Notes: a model not told the origin generated them from the letters alone. 48,283 bases of DNA from an uncultured Rhodobiaceae bacterium (GCA_913051715.1 CAJXCG010000004.1:1-48283); one strand, 5' to 3'; positions 35,422-45,230 are shown, counted from the first letter of the stretch. Translations and numbers: made by a program.

Positions 35422-36663
35422 CTAGTTTTTAAGCTGATTTTTTTGCCGGAGATGGGTCAAGAGACCCGGCGTCGGATAACCGTCGGCAATCAGCCCAGCC
35501 GCGCGCTGATAATCGCGGATGGCGCTTATCGTCTTGCGTCCCGCCACCCCGTCAATATCCCCGACGAGATATCCGGCTTTCCGCAAAAACCGTTGCAGGG
35601 TAAAAATTTCCGGCGGTTTGAGGGGTCGGTCGCCTGTAGGCCAGTCACCAACAAGCGGGACGGTGGCGGCAAAACGTTCGCTCAATCGCCCCACCGCCAG
35701 CGCATAAGCGGGTGCTGTGTTATAGCGCAGCAGAGCGCGAAAATTCTGCGTCACCAGAAATGCCGGACCACGATGCCCGCTGGGTAAAAACAATGACATC
35801 TCGCCAAGACTGTCAGCCAGCGTTTGTGTGCCGCGCGCCGGGCGCACCTGTCGCGCGCGCCAGCGTTCAGGCGATGCGCGCTGAGCGAGCCCGGCCACGC
35901 CATAATCGAAATTTTCCGGCAACACCACCTCAAAGCCCCACGGCATGGCGCGCTGCCAGCCCGATACATTCAAGTAATTCGCCGTCGACGCCAGCGCGTC
36001 TTGCGGGCTGGTCCAGACATCACGCTTGCCATCGCCGGTACCGTCGGCGGCATAGGCCAGATAGGTGGTCGGGATAAACTGCGTGTGCCCCATGGCACCG
36101 GCCCAACTCCCGTAGAAATTATTGATTGTCACATCACCCGATTCGAGTATCTGCAACGCCGCCAGTAATTGCTGACGGCCAAATTTCGCGCGGCGGCCCT
36201 CATAGCCCAGCGTCGCGAGCGCCTGCAAAACATGGAAACTGCCCTTATTGCTGCCGTAATTGGTTTCCACGCCCCAAATGGCAACAATAATGGCTTTGGG
36301 AACACCATATTGGGCTTCCAGCTTGTCGAGATATGCGCGATAGGCAGACAGGTTTTCGCGCCCCAACTTCAGGCGGTTTGGTGTAATCAGATGGTCGAGA
36401 TAGGCCCATATCGGTTTCACATATTCGGGTTGGCTTGAAGCGAGGCGGGTAATTTCCGGCTCCGGTGTCAGCCGATCGAGATTAACCAAATGGCGTTCGG
36501 ATATGCCTTGCGCGGCGGCCTCTTTGCGCACTTCTGAAATAAACCTGTCAAACACCGGATCGGCCCTTGCTGCCGAGGCAATGCCGAGTAACAAAACCAA
36601 CATGGCGCCCAGACCCGATAAGCGCCATGGCATATTACGCTCGCTTAATTGTGTGACTGACAT
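35422..36663 (-). CDS. Lytic murein transglycosylase, MltB-like with peptidoglycan-binding domain
   Basis: Cleaves peptidoglycan with formation of 1,6-anhydromuropeptides. It has 413 residues. A signal peptide ends near ARA-DP (residue 34). The SLT_2 domain covers about 36-330 with catalytic E133 in GVETNYGS, followed by GAMGHTQFIP. A peptidoglycan-binding domain (about 345-405, FLRKAGYLVGDIDGVAGRKTISAI) closes the protein. No lipobox cysteine, so it is probably soluble in the periplasm. The start overlaps the AGE gene by 19 bases; ATG 36633 would give a shorter signal peptide and is possible. Confidence 0.92.
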   Translation of the reverse strand: MSVTQLSERNMPWRLSGLGAMLVLLLGIASAARADPVFDRFISEVRKEAAAQGISERHLVNLDRLTPEPEITRLASSQPEYVKPIWAYLDHLITPNRLKLGRENLSAYRAYLDKLEAQYGVPKAIIVAIWGVETNYGSNKGSFHVLQALATLGYEGRRAKFGRQQLLAALQILESGDVTINNFYGSWAGAMGHTQFIPTTYLAYAADGTGDGKRDVWTSPQDALASTANYLNVSGWQRAMPWGFEVVLPENFDYGVAGLAQRASPERWRARQVRPARGTQTLADSLGEMSLFLPSGHRGPAFLVTQNFRALLRYNTAPAYALAVGRLSERFAATVPLVGDWPTGDRPLKPPEIFTLQRFLRKAGYLVGDIDGVAGRKTISAIRDYQRAAGLIADGYPTPGLLTHLRQKNQLKN

Positions 36664-37757
36664 AGGCTTGCAAGCTCCTCATTGACCGGCATCAGCCCGC
36701 CCCACAAATGATATAATGTACTGGCGGGCACCTGAACCGACTGCATCGTCGCGTCCAAATCATACAAATCATGCCACAGGCCCGCGGTTTCGGTGGCGAG
36801 ATAGCTGTCGAAAATTGCCATTTGCAAGGCGTCATAATCCGACGGTGCAAAAAGTTGCAGCGCGCGCAAATATTCCGTCTGCGGCCAAAGCCGCCGCGAC
36901 GCCACCGCCACGCACCCGCTTGCATCAACCCCGTCAACAACAAACCCGTCGGGTGAAAGTCCGCTTTGGCGGGCATGTATGAACAACGCCCGCGCACGCG
37001 GCATCAGCGCAGTTTGCCCGCTGCTCAATTCCAAAGCACTGAGAAGAAAAGCCCATTCAAAAGCATGCCCCGGCTCAAACGGCGCAGACTGGCGCTGCCA
37101 TTGCGGGCCGAACACCTCGTGCACGCCCGCGCCATCGGGATTGACAAAATGGTTGTCGAACAGCGCATAAATCGCCTCGGCGCGGCGCAAAAATTCATCG
37201 TCGCCGGTTGCGGCATGCAGCGAAAGCAACGCCTCGAGCAAATGCATATGCGGGTTTTGGCGGCGTGGCGTGGTGGCGTTCAAATCTTCACGATACCCGC
37301 CATTTTCATCTTTCAATTCGCGGTCCAGAAACGCCAATGTCTCGTCTATATAGCGGCGATATTCAGGCGCGCCCGTCACCTCAAACAGGCACGCCAACGC
37401 AAACAAGACAAATGCATGGTCGTATAAGTCGCCCGGCCATTGTACGCCGTGCCCCGTGCGGTCAAGCTGCGCCGCCCAACCCCGGTCGCTGCGCCAACCG
37501 CCAGCGCGCAAACTGAACATGCCCGCCTCGGCAAGTTCCAGCGCCGGGCCCGACCAACCGGCCGCATGCGCGCTGGCAAAGACATAAATCTGACGCGCCT
37601 GTACGCGCACGCGCACGGTTGGCAGACCGGTATCGTGACCGTTAAAATCCAGTGCTTCGAAAAAAATTCCGGTACGCGGATCGACGCCATGGTCAGCCCA
37701 TAACGGCATGGCAGAGTCAAAAAGCCAGTTCAGGCCGCGCGAGGTCAATCGTGTCAT
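36645..37757 (-). CDS. AGE family epimerase/isomerase, probable mannose-6-phosphate isomerase
   Basis: An (alpha/alpha)6-barrel protein of 370 residues. Family segments are VRVRVQARQIYVFASAHAAGW, WPGDLYDHAFVLFALA, NPHMHLLEALLSLH and PGHAFEWAFLLSALE; the histidines and arginine in them line the active site. The family includes N-acylglucosamine 2-epimerase, mannose isomerase and enzymes that act as mannose-6-phosphate isomerase. The ATG overlaps the manC stop (ATGA), and ManC here lacks a fused isomerase domain, so conversion of fructose-6-phosphate to mannose-6-phosphate is the likely role. Substrate is inferred from context. Confidence 0.85.
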   Translation of the reverse strand: MTRLTSRGLNWLFDSAMPLWADHGVDPRTGIFFEALDFNGHDTGLPTVRVRVQARQIYVFASAHAAGWSGPALELAEAGMFSLRAGGWRSDRGWAAQLDRTGHGVQWPGDLYDHAFVLFALACLFEVTGAPEYRRYIDETLAFLDRELKDENGGYREDLNATTPRRQNPHMHLLEALLSLHAATGDDEFLRRAEAIYALFDNHFVNPDGAGVHEVFGPQWQRQSAPFEPGHAFEWAFLLSALELSSGQTALMPRARALFIHARQSGLSPDGFVVDGVDASGCVAVASRRLWPQTEYLRALQLFAPSDYDALQMAIFDSYLATETAGLWHDLYDLDATMQSVQVPASTLYHLWGGLMPVNEELASLCQSHN

Positions 37758-38854
37758 GCGCCACTAACTTTAGGCTGCGACCGGCGCGTCTCTTGACGAC
37801 CAGCTTGTTGCAATGCCACGACAACTTTTTTGACCTGCTGGCTGTCGGATTTAGGCATCACCAGCACAGCGTCATCCGTCTCGATGACAACCACGTCTTC
37901 CAACCCCGCCAGCACCACCAGGCGGCTATCGGCAAAAACGAAATTATTACGCGCATCGATAACAAGCGTGTCGCCATGCAGCGCATTATCGTCGGCGTCG
38001 CGCGCGCGGCTCTGCCACAGCGCCGCCCATGAGCCGACATCGTTCCAGCCCATATTGACGGGCAGCACCACGCCGTTTTGGGTTTTTTCCATAATGGCAA
38101 TATCGATGGGCAGCGCTTCGGCGGTGGCAAAGGCGGCGGCGTCGGGATGGATCACCGTATCCACAAAGCCCGCAGCGGTCAGCGCGTCGCGGCAAGCGGC
38201 GAGAATTTGCGGACAATGGGTCTGCATTTCCGCCAGAATATTTTCGGCCGTAAAAACGAAAATGCCGCTATTCCAGCTATAGCCACCCTCGGCGAGCCAT
38301 GCTTCTGCAGTCGCGCGGTCAGGCTTCTCGGTGAAACTGTGAATGGCAAAGCCCCCTTGCGCGCGCGGCGCACCGGCGCGGATATAGCCATAGCCGGTTT
38401 CGGGACCATCCGGCACAATGCCGAAGGTTACAATCGCCCCGTCCTGCGCCGCCGCGACCGCGGTCTCAATAGCGCTGTCAAAGGCGGGTTTGTCAGCGAC
38501 AATATGGTCAGACGGCAAAACCAGCATGACGGCGCTTGCATCTGTTTCGCTGATTTGCAAGGCAGCCAGACAAATTGCAGCAGCCGTGTTGCGCCCTTCG
38601 GGCTCCAACACAATATGCTGCGCGCTGACGCCCGCATCTTCGAGGGCGGCGCGAATGAGCGCGTCATGGGCTGCATTACCGACAATGATAGGCGCACCAT
38701 AGAGCGCACCTTCGGGTACGCGCGCCAGCGTTTCGACGAAAAGCGAACGGTCGGTGACCAGCGGCAGGAATTGTTTGGGACGGTCGACGCGCGATGCCGG
38801 CCACAGACGGGTGCCAGCACCGCCTGACATGATCACCGGAATGCATTGAGCCAT
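37754..38854 (-). CDS. manC: Mannose-1-phosphate guanylyltransferase
   Basis: Makes GDP-mannose from GTP and mannose-1-phosphate. It has 366 residues, matching the single-function form without the C-terminal phosphomannose isomerase domain. The nucleotide-binding motif is MSGGAGTRLWPASR (9-22) with RPKQF following. VLPSDHIV, FTEKPD and the metal-binding WNSGIFVF and GWNDVGSW segments are all visible. ATG 38854 has AAGGAG 7 bases upstream; the frame is open further but without a start of similar quality. It is first in the chain manC, AGE, mltB, moxR, VWA, and diverges from galU across 72 bases. Confidence 0.94.
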   Translation of the reverse strand: MAQCIPVIMSGGAGTRLWPASRVDRPKQFLPLVTDRSLFVETLARVPEGALYGAPIIVGNAAHDALIRAALEDAGVSAQHIVLEPEGRNTAAAICLAALQISETDASAVMLVLPSDHIVADKPAFDSAIETAVAAAQDGAIVTFGIVPDGPETGYGYIRAGAPRAQGGFAIHSFTEKPDRATAEAWLAEGGYSWNSGIFVFTAENILAEMQTHCPQILAACRDALTAAGFVDTVIHPDAAAFATAEALPIDIAIMEKTQNGVVLPVNMGWNDVGSWAALWQSRARDADDNALHGDTLVIDARNNFVFADSRLVVLAGLEDVVVIETDDAVLVMPKSDSQQVKKVVVALQQAGRQETRRSQPKVSGA

Positions 38855-38926
38855 ATCCAAACTCCTTATACAGTCTGCATATACCAGATTCACCCCGCCC
38901 GTTGATAAGTTTATGCAGGATTTTAT

Positions 38927-39820
38927 ATGACCCAAACCATTCGAAAGGTTGTTTTTCCCGTTGCCGGGCTCGGCACACGGTTTTTACCCGCCACGAAAGC
39001 CGTACCCAAAGAAATGCTGCCTGTTGTCGACCGACCGCTTATTCAATGGGCGGTGGAAGAGGCCGCCGCCGCCGGATGCGAGGAGTTCATTTTTGTAACC
39101 TCACCCCACAAGGGCGCGATTTTGGAGCATTTTTCACCTGCACCGGCCTATCAGCAAGTGCTGGAGGCGCGCGGCAAACACGACGAATTGGCCTTGCTGC
39201 AAGCCGGTCTGCCCGAAAACGCCAAAATTACGGAAGTATTCCAAGACGCGCCTTTGGGGCTGGGGCACGCCATCTGGTGCGCGCGCGAGGCCGTCGGCGA
39301 TGAACCTTTCGCAGTGATTTTGCCCGACGATATGGTGCTGCATAGTACCGGCTGCCTGTCGCAAATGGTCAAACAATACGATCAAGTCGGCGGCAATCTG
39401 GTTGCCATTGAAGCGGTGCCGAATGACCAGACGCAGCGCTATGGAGTGCTGGACCCCGGCCCCGAAAATGGCGCATTGGTGGGCGTTAACGGTTTGGTTG
39501 AAAAACCTGCCCCCGCAGACGCCCCGTCAAATTTAGCAATTATTGGCCGTTATATTCTCGACCCGAAAGTGATGGCAGACCTTGGCGCGTTCAATAAGGG
39601 CGCGGGCGGCGAAATTCAGATTACGGACTCGCTAGCCAATCTGATCGGTGAGGTGGCCCTGCACGGATTTAAATTTGAGGGCGCGCGCTACGATTGCGGC
39701 AACCGCGTCGGTTTTCTTGCCGCCAATCTCGCTTTTGCTCTTTCGCAAAGCGGCGCAGGCGGGCAAAGCGATCTGGGCGAAAATTTGCGCTCGGTGCTGC
39801 GCGACATTATGGACAGCTAA
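38927..39820 (+). CDS. galU: UTP-glucose-1-phosphate uridylyltransferase
   Basis: Makes UDP-glucose from UTP and glucose-1-phosphate, feeding ugd. It has 297 residues. The nucleotide site AGLGTRFLPATKAVPKEMLPVVD (described by its ends, about 13-35) is the GalU signature, with ILPDDMVL, VEKP and RYDCGNRVGFLAA further on. AGGA lies 6 bases before the ATG. The gene diverges from manC and is followed by kdsD after 70 bases. Confidence 0.95.
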   Translation: MTQTIRKVVFPVAGLGTRFLPATKAVPKEMLPVVDRPLIQWAVEEAAAAGCEEFIFVTSPHKGAILEHFSPAPAYQQVLEARGKHDELALLQAGLPENAKITEVFQDAPLGLGHAIWCAREAVGDEPFAVILPDDMVLHSTGCLSQMVKQYDQVGGNLVAIEAVPNDQTQRYGVLDPGPENGALVGVNGLVEKPAPADAPSNLAIIGRYILDPKVMADLGAFNKGAGGEIQITDSLANLIGEVALHGFKFEGARYDCGNRVGFLAANLAFALSQSGAGGQSDLGENLRSVLRDIMDS

Positions 39821-39890
39821 TTTGGCGGCTCGCATAATGACTTTTTCCTGAAATTCGGGCATATAACTATTATTGAACGGGCGTTAACGA

Positions 39891-40847
39891 ATGACTAAAT
39901 CTGCACTGCAGTCTGCCCAGCGCACGCTGGCAACCGAAATTGAAGGGTTGCAATCGCTTTCGGCAGCACTCGGCGACAGTTTCGAACATGCAGTCAGCGT
40001 ACTGGCAGAGATTTCCGGACGTGTGATTGTCTCCGGCATGGGCAAAAGCGGACATGTCGGTGCCAAAATTGCGGCGACCTTGGCCTCGACCGGCACGCCC
40101 GCACAATTTGTGCATCCGGGCGAAGCCAGCCATGGCGATCTCGGTATGATCACCCCCGCCGATGCAGTTCTTACCCTTTCGTGGTCGGGCGAAACTGCTG
40201 AACTTGCCAATCTCATTGATTACGCCAAACGCTTTTCGATCCCGCTTATTGCGCTGACGTCTGGCCCAGACAGCATGCTGGGGCGTCAAGCCGATATTTG
40301 CATTGCCCTGCCGAAAACCACCGAGGCGTGCCCCAATGGGTTGGCCCCGACAACCTCGACAACAATGCAGCTTGCGCTTGGCGACGCACTGGCGGTTGCA
40401 CTGCTTGAAGAGCGCAAGTTCACACCCTCCGATTTCAAAAATTTTCACCCCGGCGGCAAGCTCGGCGCCGGTCTTGTCGTGGTTCAAGACGTAATGCACA
40501 CCGCGGCGGCGCTGCCCTTGGCACCGGTGGGCACGCGCATGGATGAAGCGTTGATTGTCATGACCGAAAAAGGCTTCGGATGCTTGGGGGTCCAAGGCTC
40601 CGACGATCGCCTCGCCGGTATTATTTCCGATGGCGATTTGCGCCGTCACATGAGCGGCGACCTCCTGTCGCAAAATGTCGAAGATATAATGACCGCGACC
40701 CCGGTGACCATCTCAGCCGATCTAGTTTCGGGCGAAGCCCTCCAAATCATGAATGACAGAAATATCCAGTGCTTGTTTGTCTGCGAAAACGAAAGGCCGG
40801 TGGGTCTTGTGCGTATTCTTGACCTTTTAAAAATAGGCGTGGCTTAA
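39891..40847 (+). CDS. kdsD: Arabinose-5-phosphate isomerase (Kdo synthesis)
   Basis: Converts ribulose-5-phosphate to arabinose-5-phosphate, the first step toward Kdo in LPS. It has 318 residues: a SIS domain (about 38-175, with SGMGKSGHVGAKIAATLAS and SWSGETAEL) and two CBS domains (about 200-318). FHPGGKLG links them, as in KdsD/KpsF proteins. In many alphaproteobacteria the next genes are lptC, lptA and lptB; here a TonB-dependent receptor follows after 15 bases. The ribosome site is weak (GGGCG). Confidence 0.93.
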   Translation: MTKSALQSAQRTLATEIEGLQSLSAALGDSFEHAVSVLAEISGRVIVSGMGKSGHVGAKIAATLASTGTPAQFVHPGEASHGDLGMITPADAVLTLSWSGETAELANLIDYAKRFSIPLIALTSGPDSMLGRQADICIALPKTTEACPNGLAPTTSTTMQLALGDALAVALLEERKFTPSDFKNFHPGGKLGAGLVVVQDVMHTAAALPLAPVGTRMDEALIVMTEKGFGCLGVQGSDDRLAGIISDGDLRRHMSGDLLSQNVEDIMTATPVTISADLVSGEALQIMNDRNIQCLFVCENERPVGLVRILDLLKIGVA

Positions 40848-40862
40848 GCGAAAGGAATTCTT

Positions 40863-42968
40863 ATGCAAACCTTGAAAAACGCAATACTGCTTGCGGCCCT
40901 TACAGCATCGCTCTATGGCGTAGCGGCGCGCGCGCAAGACAGCGCAAACCAAGACAGCGCTGCCAGCACCCTTGTTGACGAACTCGTCGTCACTACAACA
41001 CGCAGCCAAGCCCCGCGTCTCGACAATCCGGGCAATATCACAACGCTTGATCCCGACACGCGATTGTCGAATTATCCGGCAGACCTGCTCAATCAGGCGC
41101 CGGGCATCAACATCCATCGCGGCAATGGACAAGAACATCTGACCGCCATTCGCTCGCCGGTTTTGGTGGGCGGCGCGGGCGCGGGCTCATTTTTGTATCT
41201 GGAAGACGGCATCTCCATGCGCGCGCCGGGCTTTGCCAATGTCAACGCGCTGATGGACGCCATGCCCGCCCATGCCGGAAACATTGAAATCGTGCGCGGC
41301 CCCGGCAGCGCGCTTTACGGGTCAAACGCTGTACACGGGCTCATCAATTTCATCTCGGGCCCGATCACGCAAAACGCCACGCGGCTCAATTCGTCTGCCG
41401 GCTCGTATGGGCGCTATGCGCTGACCGGCCAGTCGAGCTATATTGATGATGCGTCCGCCGCGCGCTTCAGCATTTCGCTGACCGGCGACGAAGAAGGCTA
41501 CCGGGCCAATTCCGGCTTCGAGCAGCAGAAAATGCGCCTTGAAACACAGTGGCGCAACGGCGCAACCGATTATCATTTTTCGCTGGCGGGTATGAACCTC
41601 AATCAGGAAACCGCGGGCTATGTGAAGACCGAAGACTGCGCCAGTGGGCGCGAGGCATACGAAGACCAAACTTGCGCGAAGTCCAACCCGTTTCCCGAAG
41701 CCTATCGGGACGCCCAAGCCTTCCGGAGTTTCCTGCGTATGGAACGCACGCTCGATGATGGTGCGACGTTGACGGTGACGCCCTATCTGCGCTCCAACGA
41801 CATGGAATTTCTGATGCATTTTCTGCCCGGTCAGGCGGTTGAGGAAAACGACCACACCAGCATTGGCGCCCAGCTTTCCTATGCCCGCGACACACAGCGC
41901 GTTTCCTATGTGGTCGGGCTCGACGGCGAAATGACAACAGGCGCATTAACCGAAGTACAAACACAAACCGCCACGCCGTCTTTCCAGAGATTCAATTATC
42001 TGGTCGGCACGCATTACGATTACGAAGTGGACGCAACCACCATTGCCCCCTATCTACACGCGGTATGGCATGTGAGCGAAAACACGGATTTGACTACAGG
42101 TGTGCGCGCGGAGTTTACCGAATATGATTATGACAACCGCACCGATGATGGCTTGCAGGGTAAGCTGTTCAGACCGGCTGACCGCTCGGATGATTTTTCC
42201 GACGTGTCACCGAAACTGGCTCTCGTGCATCGGCTGAGCGCGGCGCGGCGCATTTTTGCCAGCCTGACACGGGCGACACGCGCGCCACAAACCACAGACC
42301 TCTATCGACTGCGTGACCAAGACAAATCCGGCCCTCTTGAACCGGATCCGGCAGACGTCGACAGCGAAACCCTGGACAGCTTTGAGATTGGCTATCGCGC
42401 CGGCAGCCCAACCCTGTCTTACGAAATCAGCCTGTTCGCCATGAAAAAAGAAAACTACCATTTTCGTGACGGCAGCGATTATTACGAAAATGACGGCGAG
42501 ACCACTCATCGCGGCATTGAATTGGAACTGGATTGGCAAATCAGCGACGCCTTGGATCTGCATAGCGGTGTAAGCTGGGCATCGCATGAATATGCGTTCG
42601 ACCGCGCCGTGTCGGGCGGTAATGCACTGGAAACCATCACCGACGGCAATGACATTGACAGTGCACCCAAAACGCTTGGCAACACAACGCTGCGTTGGCA
42701 AGTCGGCCCGCGCCTGCGTGCTGCGGCGCAATGGGAGCATGTCGGCAGCTATTTCATGGATGCATCAAACACGCAAAAATATGACGGGCATGATTTGATA
42801 AATCTTGCGATCAATCTGAATATCCGCGAGGGCGTGTCGGTCGAAGGCAGGGTGTTAAACCTGTTTGACGAAGATTACGCCAAGCGCGCCGACGTCTGGT
42901 TCGGCGACAAGCGCTATTTCCCGGGCGAGCCACGCCGCTTCATGTTCGCGGTCAAAGCGGCCTATTGA
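40863..42968 (+). CDS. TonB-dependent outer-membrane receptor
   Basis: Receptor of 701 residues for TonB-energised uptake. The signal peptide ends near ARA-QD (residue 24). A TonB-box-like stretch DELVVTTTR lies at 39-47. The plug domain (about 50-165) has [13 protein letters not shown] and [23 protein letters not shown]. The remaining part is the beta-barrel, closing with [11 protein letters not shown] and the terminal aromatic residue. The ligand is unknown. A loop near residues 255-275 has two cysteines (EDCASG, QTCAKS) likely to form a disulfide. AAAGGA precedes the ATG; it may be read through from kdsD. No periplasmic binding or ABC gene is on this strand nearby. Confidence 0.93.
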   Translation: MQTLKNAILLAALTASLYGVAARAQDSANQDSAASTLVDELVVTTTRSQAPRLDNPGNITTLDPDTRLSNYPADLLNQAPGINIHRGNGQEHLTAIRSPVLVGGAGAGSFLYLEDGISMRAPGFANVNALMDAMPAHAGNIEIVRGPGSALYGSNAVHGLINFISGPITQNATRLNSSAGSYGRYALTGQSSYIDDASAARFSISLTGDEEGYRANSGFEQQKMRLETQWRNGATDYHFSLAGMNLNQETAGYVKTEDCASGREAYEDQTCAKSNPFPEAYRDAQAFRSFLRMERTLDDGATLTVTPYLRSNDMEFLMHFLPGQAVEENDHTSIGAQLSYARDTQRVSYVVGLDGEMTTGALTEVQTQTATPSFQRFNYLVGTHYDYEVDATTIAPYLHAVWHVSENTDLTTGVRAEFTEYDYDNRTDDGLQGKLFRPADRSDDFSDVSPKLALVHRLSAARRIFASLTRATRAPQTTDLYRLRDQDKSGPLEPDPADVDSETLDSFEIGYRAGSPTLSYEISLFAMKKENYHFRDGSDYYENDGETTHRGIELELDWQISDALDLHSGVSWASHEYAFDRAVSGGNALETITDGNDIDSAPKTLGNTTLRWQVGPRLRAAAQWEHVGSYFMDASNTQKYDGHDLINLAINLNIREGVSVEGRVLNLFDEDYAKRADVWFGDKRYFPGEPRRFMFAVKAAY

Positions 42969-42985
42969 GCCGCCTACTGGGCGAC

Positions 42986-43636
42986 TTACTGGGCCGCAAG
43001 CCCGATGGGGCACGCCACGCCTGTTCCGCCCATGCCGCAATAGCCATTGGGGTTTTTGCCGAGATATTGCTGGTGATAGTCCTCGGCATAATAAAATACA
43101 GGCGCGTCCAATATTTCGGTGGTGATGACGTCATAGCCGGCTTTGCGTAAATTGGCCTCAAACGCGGCCTTGCTGGTTTGCGCCAAATCGGCTTGCGCGG
43201 GCGAAAATGTGTAAATGCCGGAGCGATATTGCGTGCCGATATCATTGCCTTGGCGCATACCTTGGGTCGGGTCGTGATTTTCCCAAAACACCGCAAGCAT
43301 ATCGGCAAAGCTGGTGCGCGTGGTGTCGAACACCACTTGCACAACCTCATTATGGCCCGTGCGCCCCGAACAAACTTCTTCGTAAGTCGGATTTGGCGTC
43401 AGCCCGGCGGCATAGCCGACTTGCGTTGAATACACACCCTCAGCCTGCCAGAATTTGCGCTCGGCGCCCCAAAAACACCCCATGCCGAACATGGCAAGTT
43501 CAGTGTTTTCGGGCCATGGGGCAACCATGCTGGAGCCCAATACAAAATGGCGCGGTGGCACCGGCATGGTCATTTCGCGACCGGGCAGAGCGGTGTCTTG
43601 TGTCGGCATTTCAGTTTTTTTGTTCAATCCAAACAT
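42986..43636 (-). CDS. msrA: Peptide methionine sulfoxide reductase MsrA
   Basis: Reduces the S-form of methionine sulfoxide in proteins. It has 216 residues. The catalytic cysteine is C54 in [10 protein letters not shown], with [15 protein letters not shown] following, and EDYHQQYL near the C-terminus. [13 protein letters not shown] supplies resolving cysteines. ATG 43636 has GGAG 8 bases upstream; a longer in-frame start lies inside the upstream gene and was rejected. It follows the MlaF-like gene by 14 bases, as the last gene of the B12-riboswitch operon, and converges with the TonB receptor gene. Confidence 0.94.
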   Translation of the reverse strand: MFGLNKKTEMPTQDTALPGREMTMPVPPRHFVLGSSMVAPWPENTELAMFGMGCFWGAERKFWQAEGVYSTQVGYAAGLTPNPTYEEVCSGRTGHNEVVQVVFDTTRTSFADMLAVFWENHDPTQGMRQGNDIGTQYRSGIYTFSPAQADLAQTSKAAFEANLRKAGYDVITTEILDAPVFYYAEDYHQQYLGKNPNGYCGMGGTGVACPIGLAAQ

Positions 43637-43650
43637 CTTGAAATCTCCTG

Positions 43651-44430
43651 TTACGCCTCGATACTCATGGTTTCGATCGGGCTCATGGTTTGAATCGGGC
43701 CGGTGCGACTGCCCGAAAGCAACTGGCGCAGCCACGGATTATCAGCTTTTTGCGCGGCGTCCGCCGGGCCGTGCCAGCGCAATGCGCCATCGTGCAAAAC
43801 GGCGATATCATCATAAGCGTCGGTCAGCCCTACCATATTGCCTGTTGCTGAAATAACCGTAGCACCGTTTTTGCGTGCCAGCGACGAAATCATTGCATCG
43901 ACGCGGGCGGCGAGAATCGGATCGAGCCCCGCGGTCGGATTATCGAGCAGCAAAATATCGGGTGCCGTGGCAATCGCGCGGGCAAAGCCGACGCGCTTTT
44001 GCATGCCGCCCGAAAGGTCTGCCGGAAACAAGTCAGCCGTTTCAACCGGCAGACCCACTTGCGGCAACAGCTCTTCGGCGCGTGCCCGCGCGCCCACGCG
44101 TGTTTCACCGCGCGCCATCAGCCTGAACCCGATATTCTCCCACACGCTCAAACTGTCAAAAAGCGCATTTTGCTGAAACAGCATGCCGATGCGATCATTG
44201 AGCGTTTCCGCGCGCATATCCGCACTGCCGGCATCGGCCCCGTCAATCTTAATGCTGCCGCGATCGGGCGCATAAAGCCCGACCAAACATTTGAGCAGAA
44301 CGGTTTTGCCCGCCGCGGTCGGCCCGATCAAGGCAAGCGAGCGTCCGGGCGCGAGCGTCAGCGATATGTCGTGCAACACGCGCTTGCCGTCAAAGCTTTT
44401 GCCAAGCGTATCAATTTCTATCCGGCTCAT
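43651..44430 (-). CDS. MlaF-like ABC ATPase with altered catalytic residues
   Basis: ABC ATPase of 259 residues. [34 protein letters not shown] and the tail [12 protein letters not shown] place it in the MlaF/MCE lipid-transport group. Walker A is GPTAAGKT (36-43). Two catalytic positions differ from active ATPases: the glutamate after the Walker B aspartate is N164 ([12 protein letters not shown]), and the H-loop histidine is replaced by glycine (SATGNM, about 194-199). Hydrolysis may be weak or absent. No MlaE- or MlaD-like gene is in the window. It overlaps btuD by 20 bases and precedes msrA, so it is expressed with B12 uptake genes. Confidence 0.85.
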   Translation of the reverse strand: MSRIEIDTLGKSFDGKRVLHDISLTLAPGRSLALIGPTAAGKTVLLKCLVGLYAPDRGSIKIDGADAGSADMRAETLNDRIGMLFQQNALFDSLSVWENIGFRLMARGETRVGARARAEELLPQVGLPVETADLFPADLSGGMQKRVGFARAIATAPDILLLDNPTAGLDPILAARVDAMISSLARKNGATVISATGNMVGLTDAYDDIAVLHDGALRWHGPADAAQKADNPWLRQLLSGSRTGPIQTMSPIETMSIEA

Positions 44431-45214
44431 GGCGACCCTCGCTGGCGCGCAAAGGATGAACGAGATGGTGCCCCTGATGCGCGATCAACGACACGTCCAG
44501 TCCGAAAATACGCCGAAGCTTGTCCGGCGTAAAGACATGTTGGGGAACCCCGTGCGCGTCGACCCTACCGTCGTGCAGCAACACCACCTGGTCGCAATAG
44601 CGCAGCGCCAGATTGAGATCATGCATCACCACCACCACCGTGCGTCCCGATTTGGCGAGACGCGCCAGCAGGTCCATGATTTTCAACTGCTGCGCCGGAT
44701 CCAGCATTTTGACCGGCTCGTCGAGAAGCAGAATATCGGCCTCGGTCGCCAAGAGGCGCGCCAGAAACACGCGCGCCTGTTCGCCGCCCGAAAGCGCCGT
44801 GATGGCCCGCTCGCTCAAATGCGCGGCGTCGCACATTTCAAGTGCCTCCCGAACCGTCTGATTTTGGCGACCCGATCCAAGCGCACCCGCCGCCCATGTT
44901 TCACCGGCGAGCCCCCCCAAAGCCACCACATCGCATACCCTGACGGGCCACGCGGCGGCGTTGTGCTGGGGCAAATATCCGATATGGCGCGCGCGTATGT
45001 CAGGCCGCGTAAAATCGGCGGAAGGGTCAACAAGCGCAACATAACCTGCACTGGGTGTCAGCAGGCCGGCGGCCAAACGGAGCAGGGTTGTTTTGCCCGC
45101 CCCGTTCGGCCCCAATATGCCCGTCGCCCGGCCTGCCGGAAATTGCGCGCTGACGCCGTTGATCACGCGGCTGGCGTTGAGCGCAAATTCCAAATTGACC
45201 AGTGACAGATCCAT
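44411..45214 (-). CDS. btuD: Vitamin B12 (or iron-chelate) ABC transporter ATPase
   Basis: ATPase of 267 residues of the FecE/BtuD group. Walker A GPNGAGKT is at 35-42, the signature is LSGGEQARV, Walker B is ILLLDEPVKMLDP, and the H-loop is VVMHDLNLALRYC; all catalytic residues are present. It would drive the BtuC permease encoded upstream. Cobalamin specificity is inferred from the adjacent btuB and riboswitch. ATG 45214 has AGGAGG 12 bases upstream, a long spacing; no better in-frame start was found. It starts 16 bases after the btuB stop, and its end overlaps the MlaF-like gene. Confidence 0.9.
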   Translation of the reverse strand: MDLSLVNLEFALNASRVINGVSAQFPAGRATGILGPNGAGKTTLLRLAAGLLTPSAGYVALVDPSADFTRPDIRARHIGYLPQHNAAAWPVRVCDVVALGGLAGETWAAGALGSGRQNQTVREALEMCDAAHLSERAITALSGGEQARVFLARLLATEADILLLDEPVKMLDPAQQLKIMDLLARLAKSGRTVVVVMHDLNLALRYCDQVVLLHDGRVDAHGVPQHVFTPDKLRRIFGLDVSLIAHQGHHLVHPLRASEGRHEPDRN

Positions 45215-45230
45215 GGGCTTGCAGCGCCTC

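Noticed and set aside
44291-45205. Plus-strand open frame of 304 codons opposite btuD and the MlaF-like gene
   Set aside because: Both minus-strand ATPases have Walker and signature motifs; the plus-strand product looks like shadow coding.
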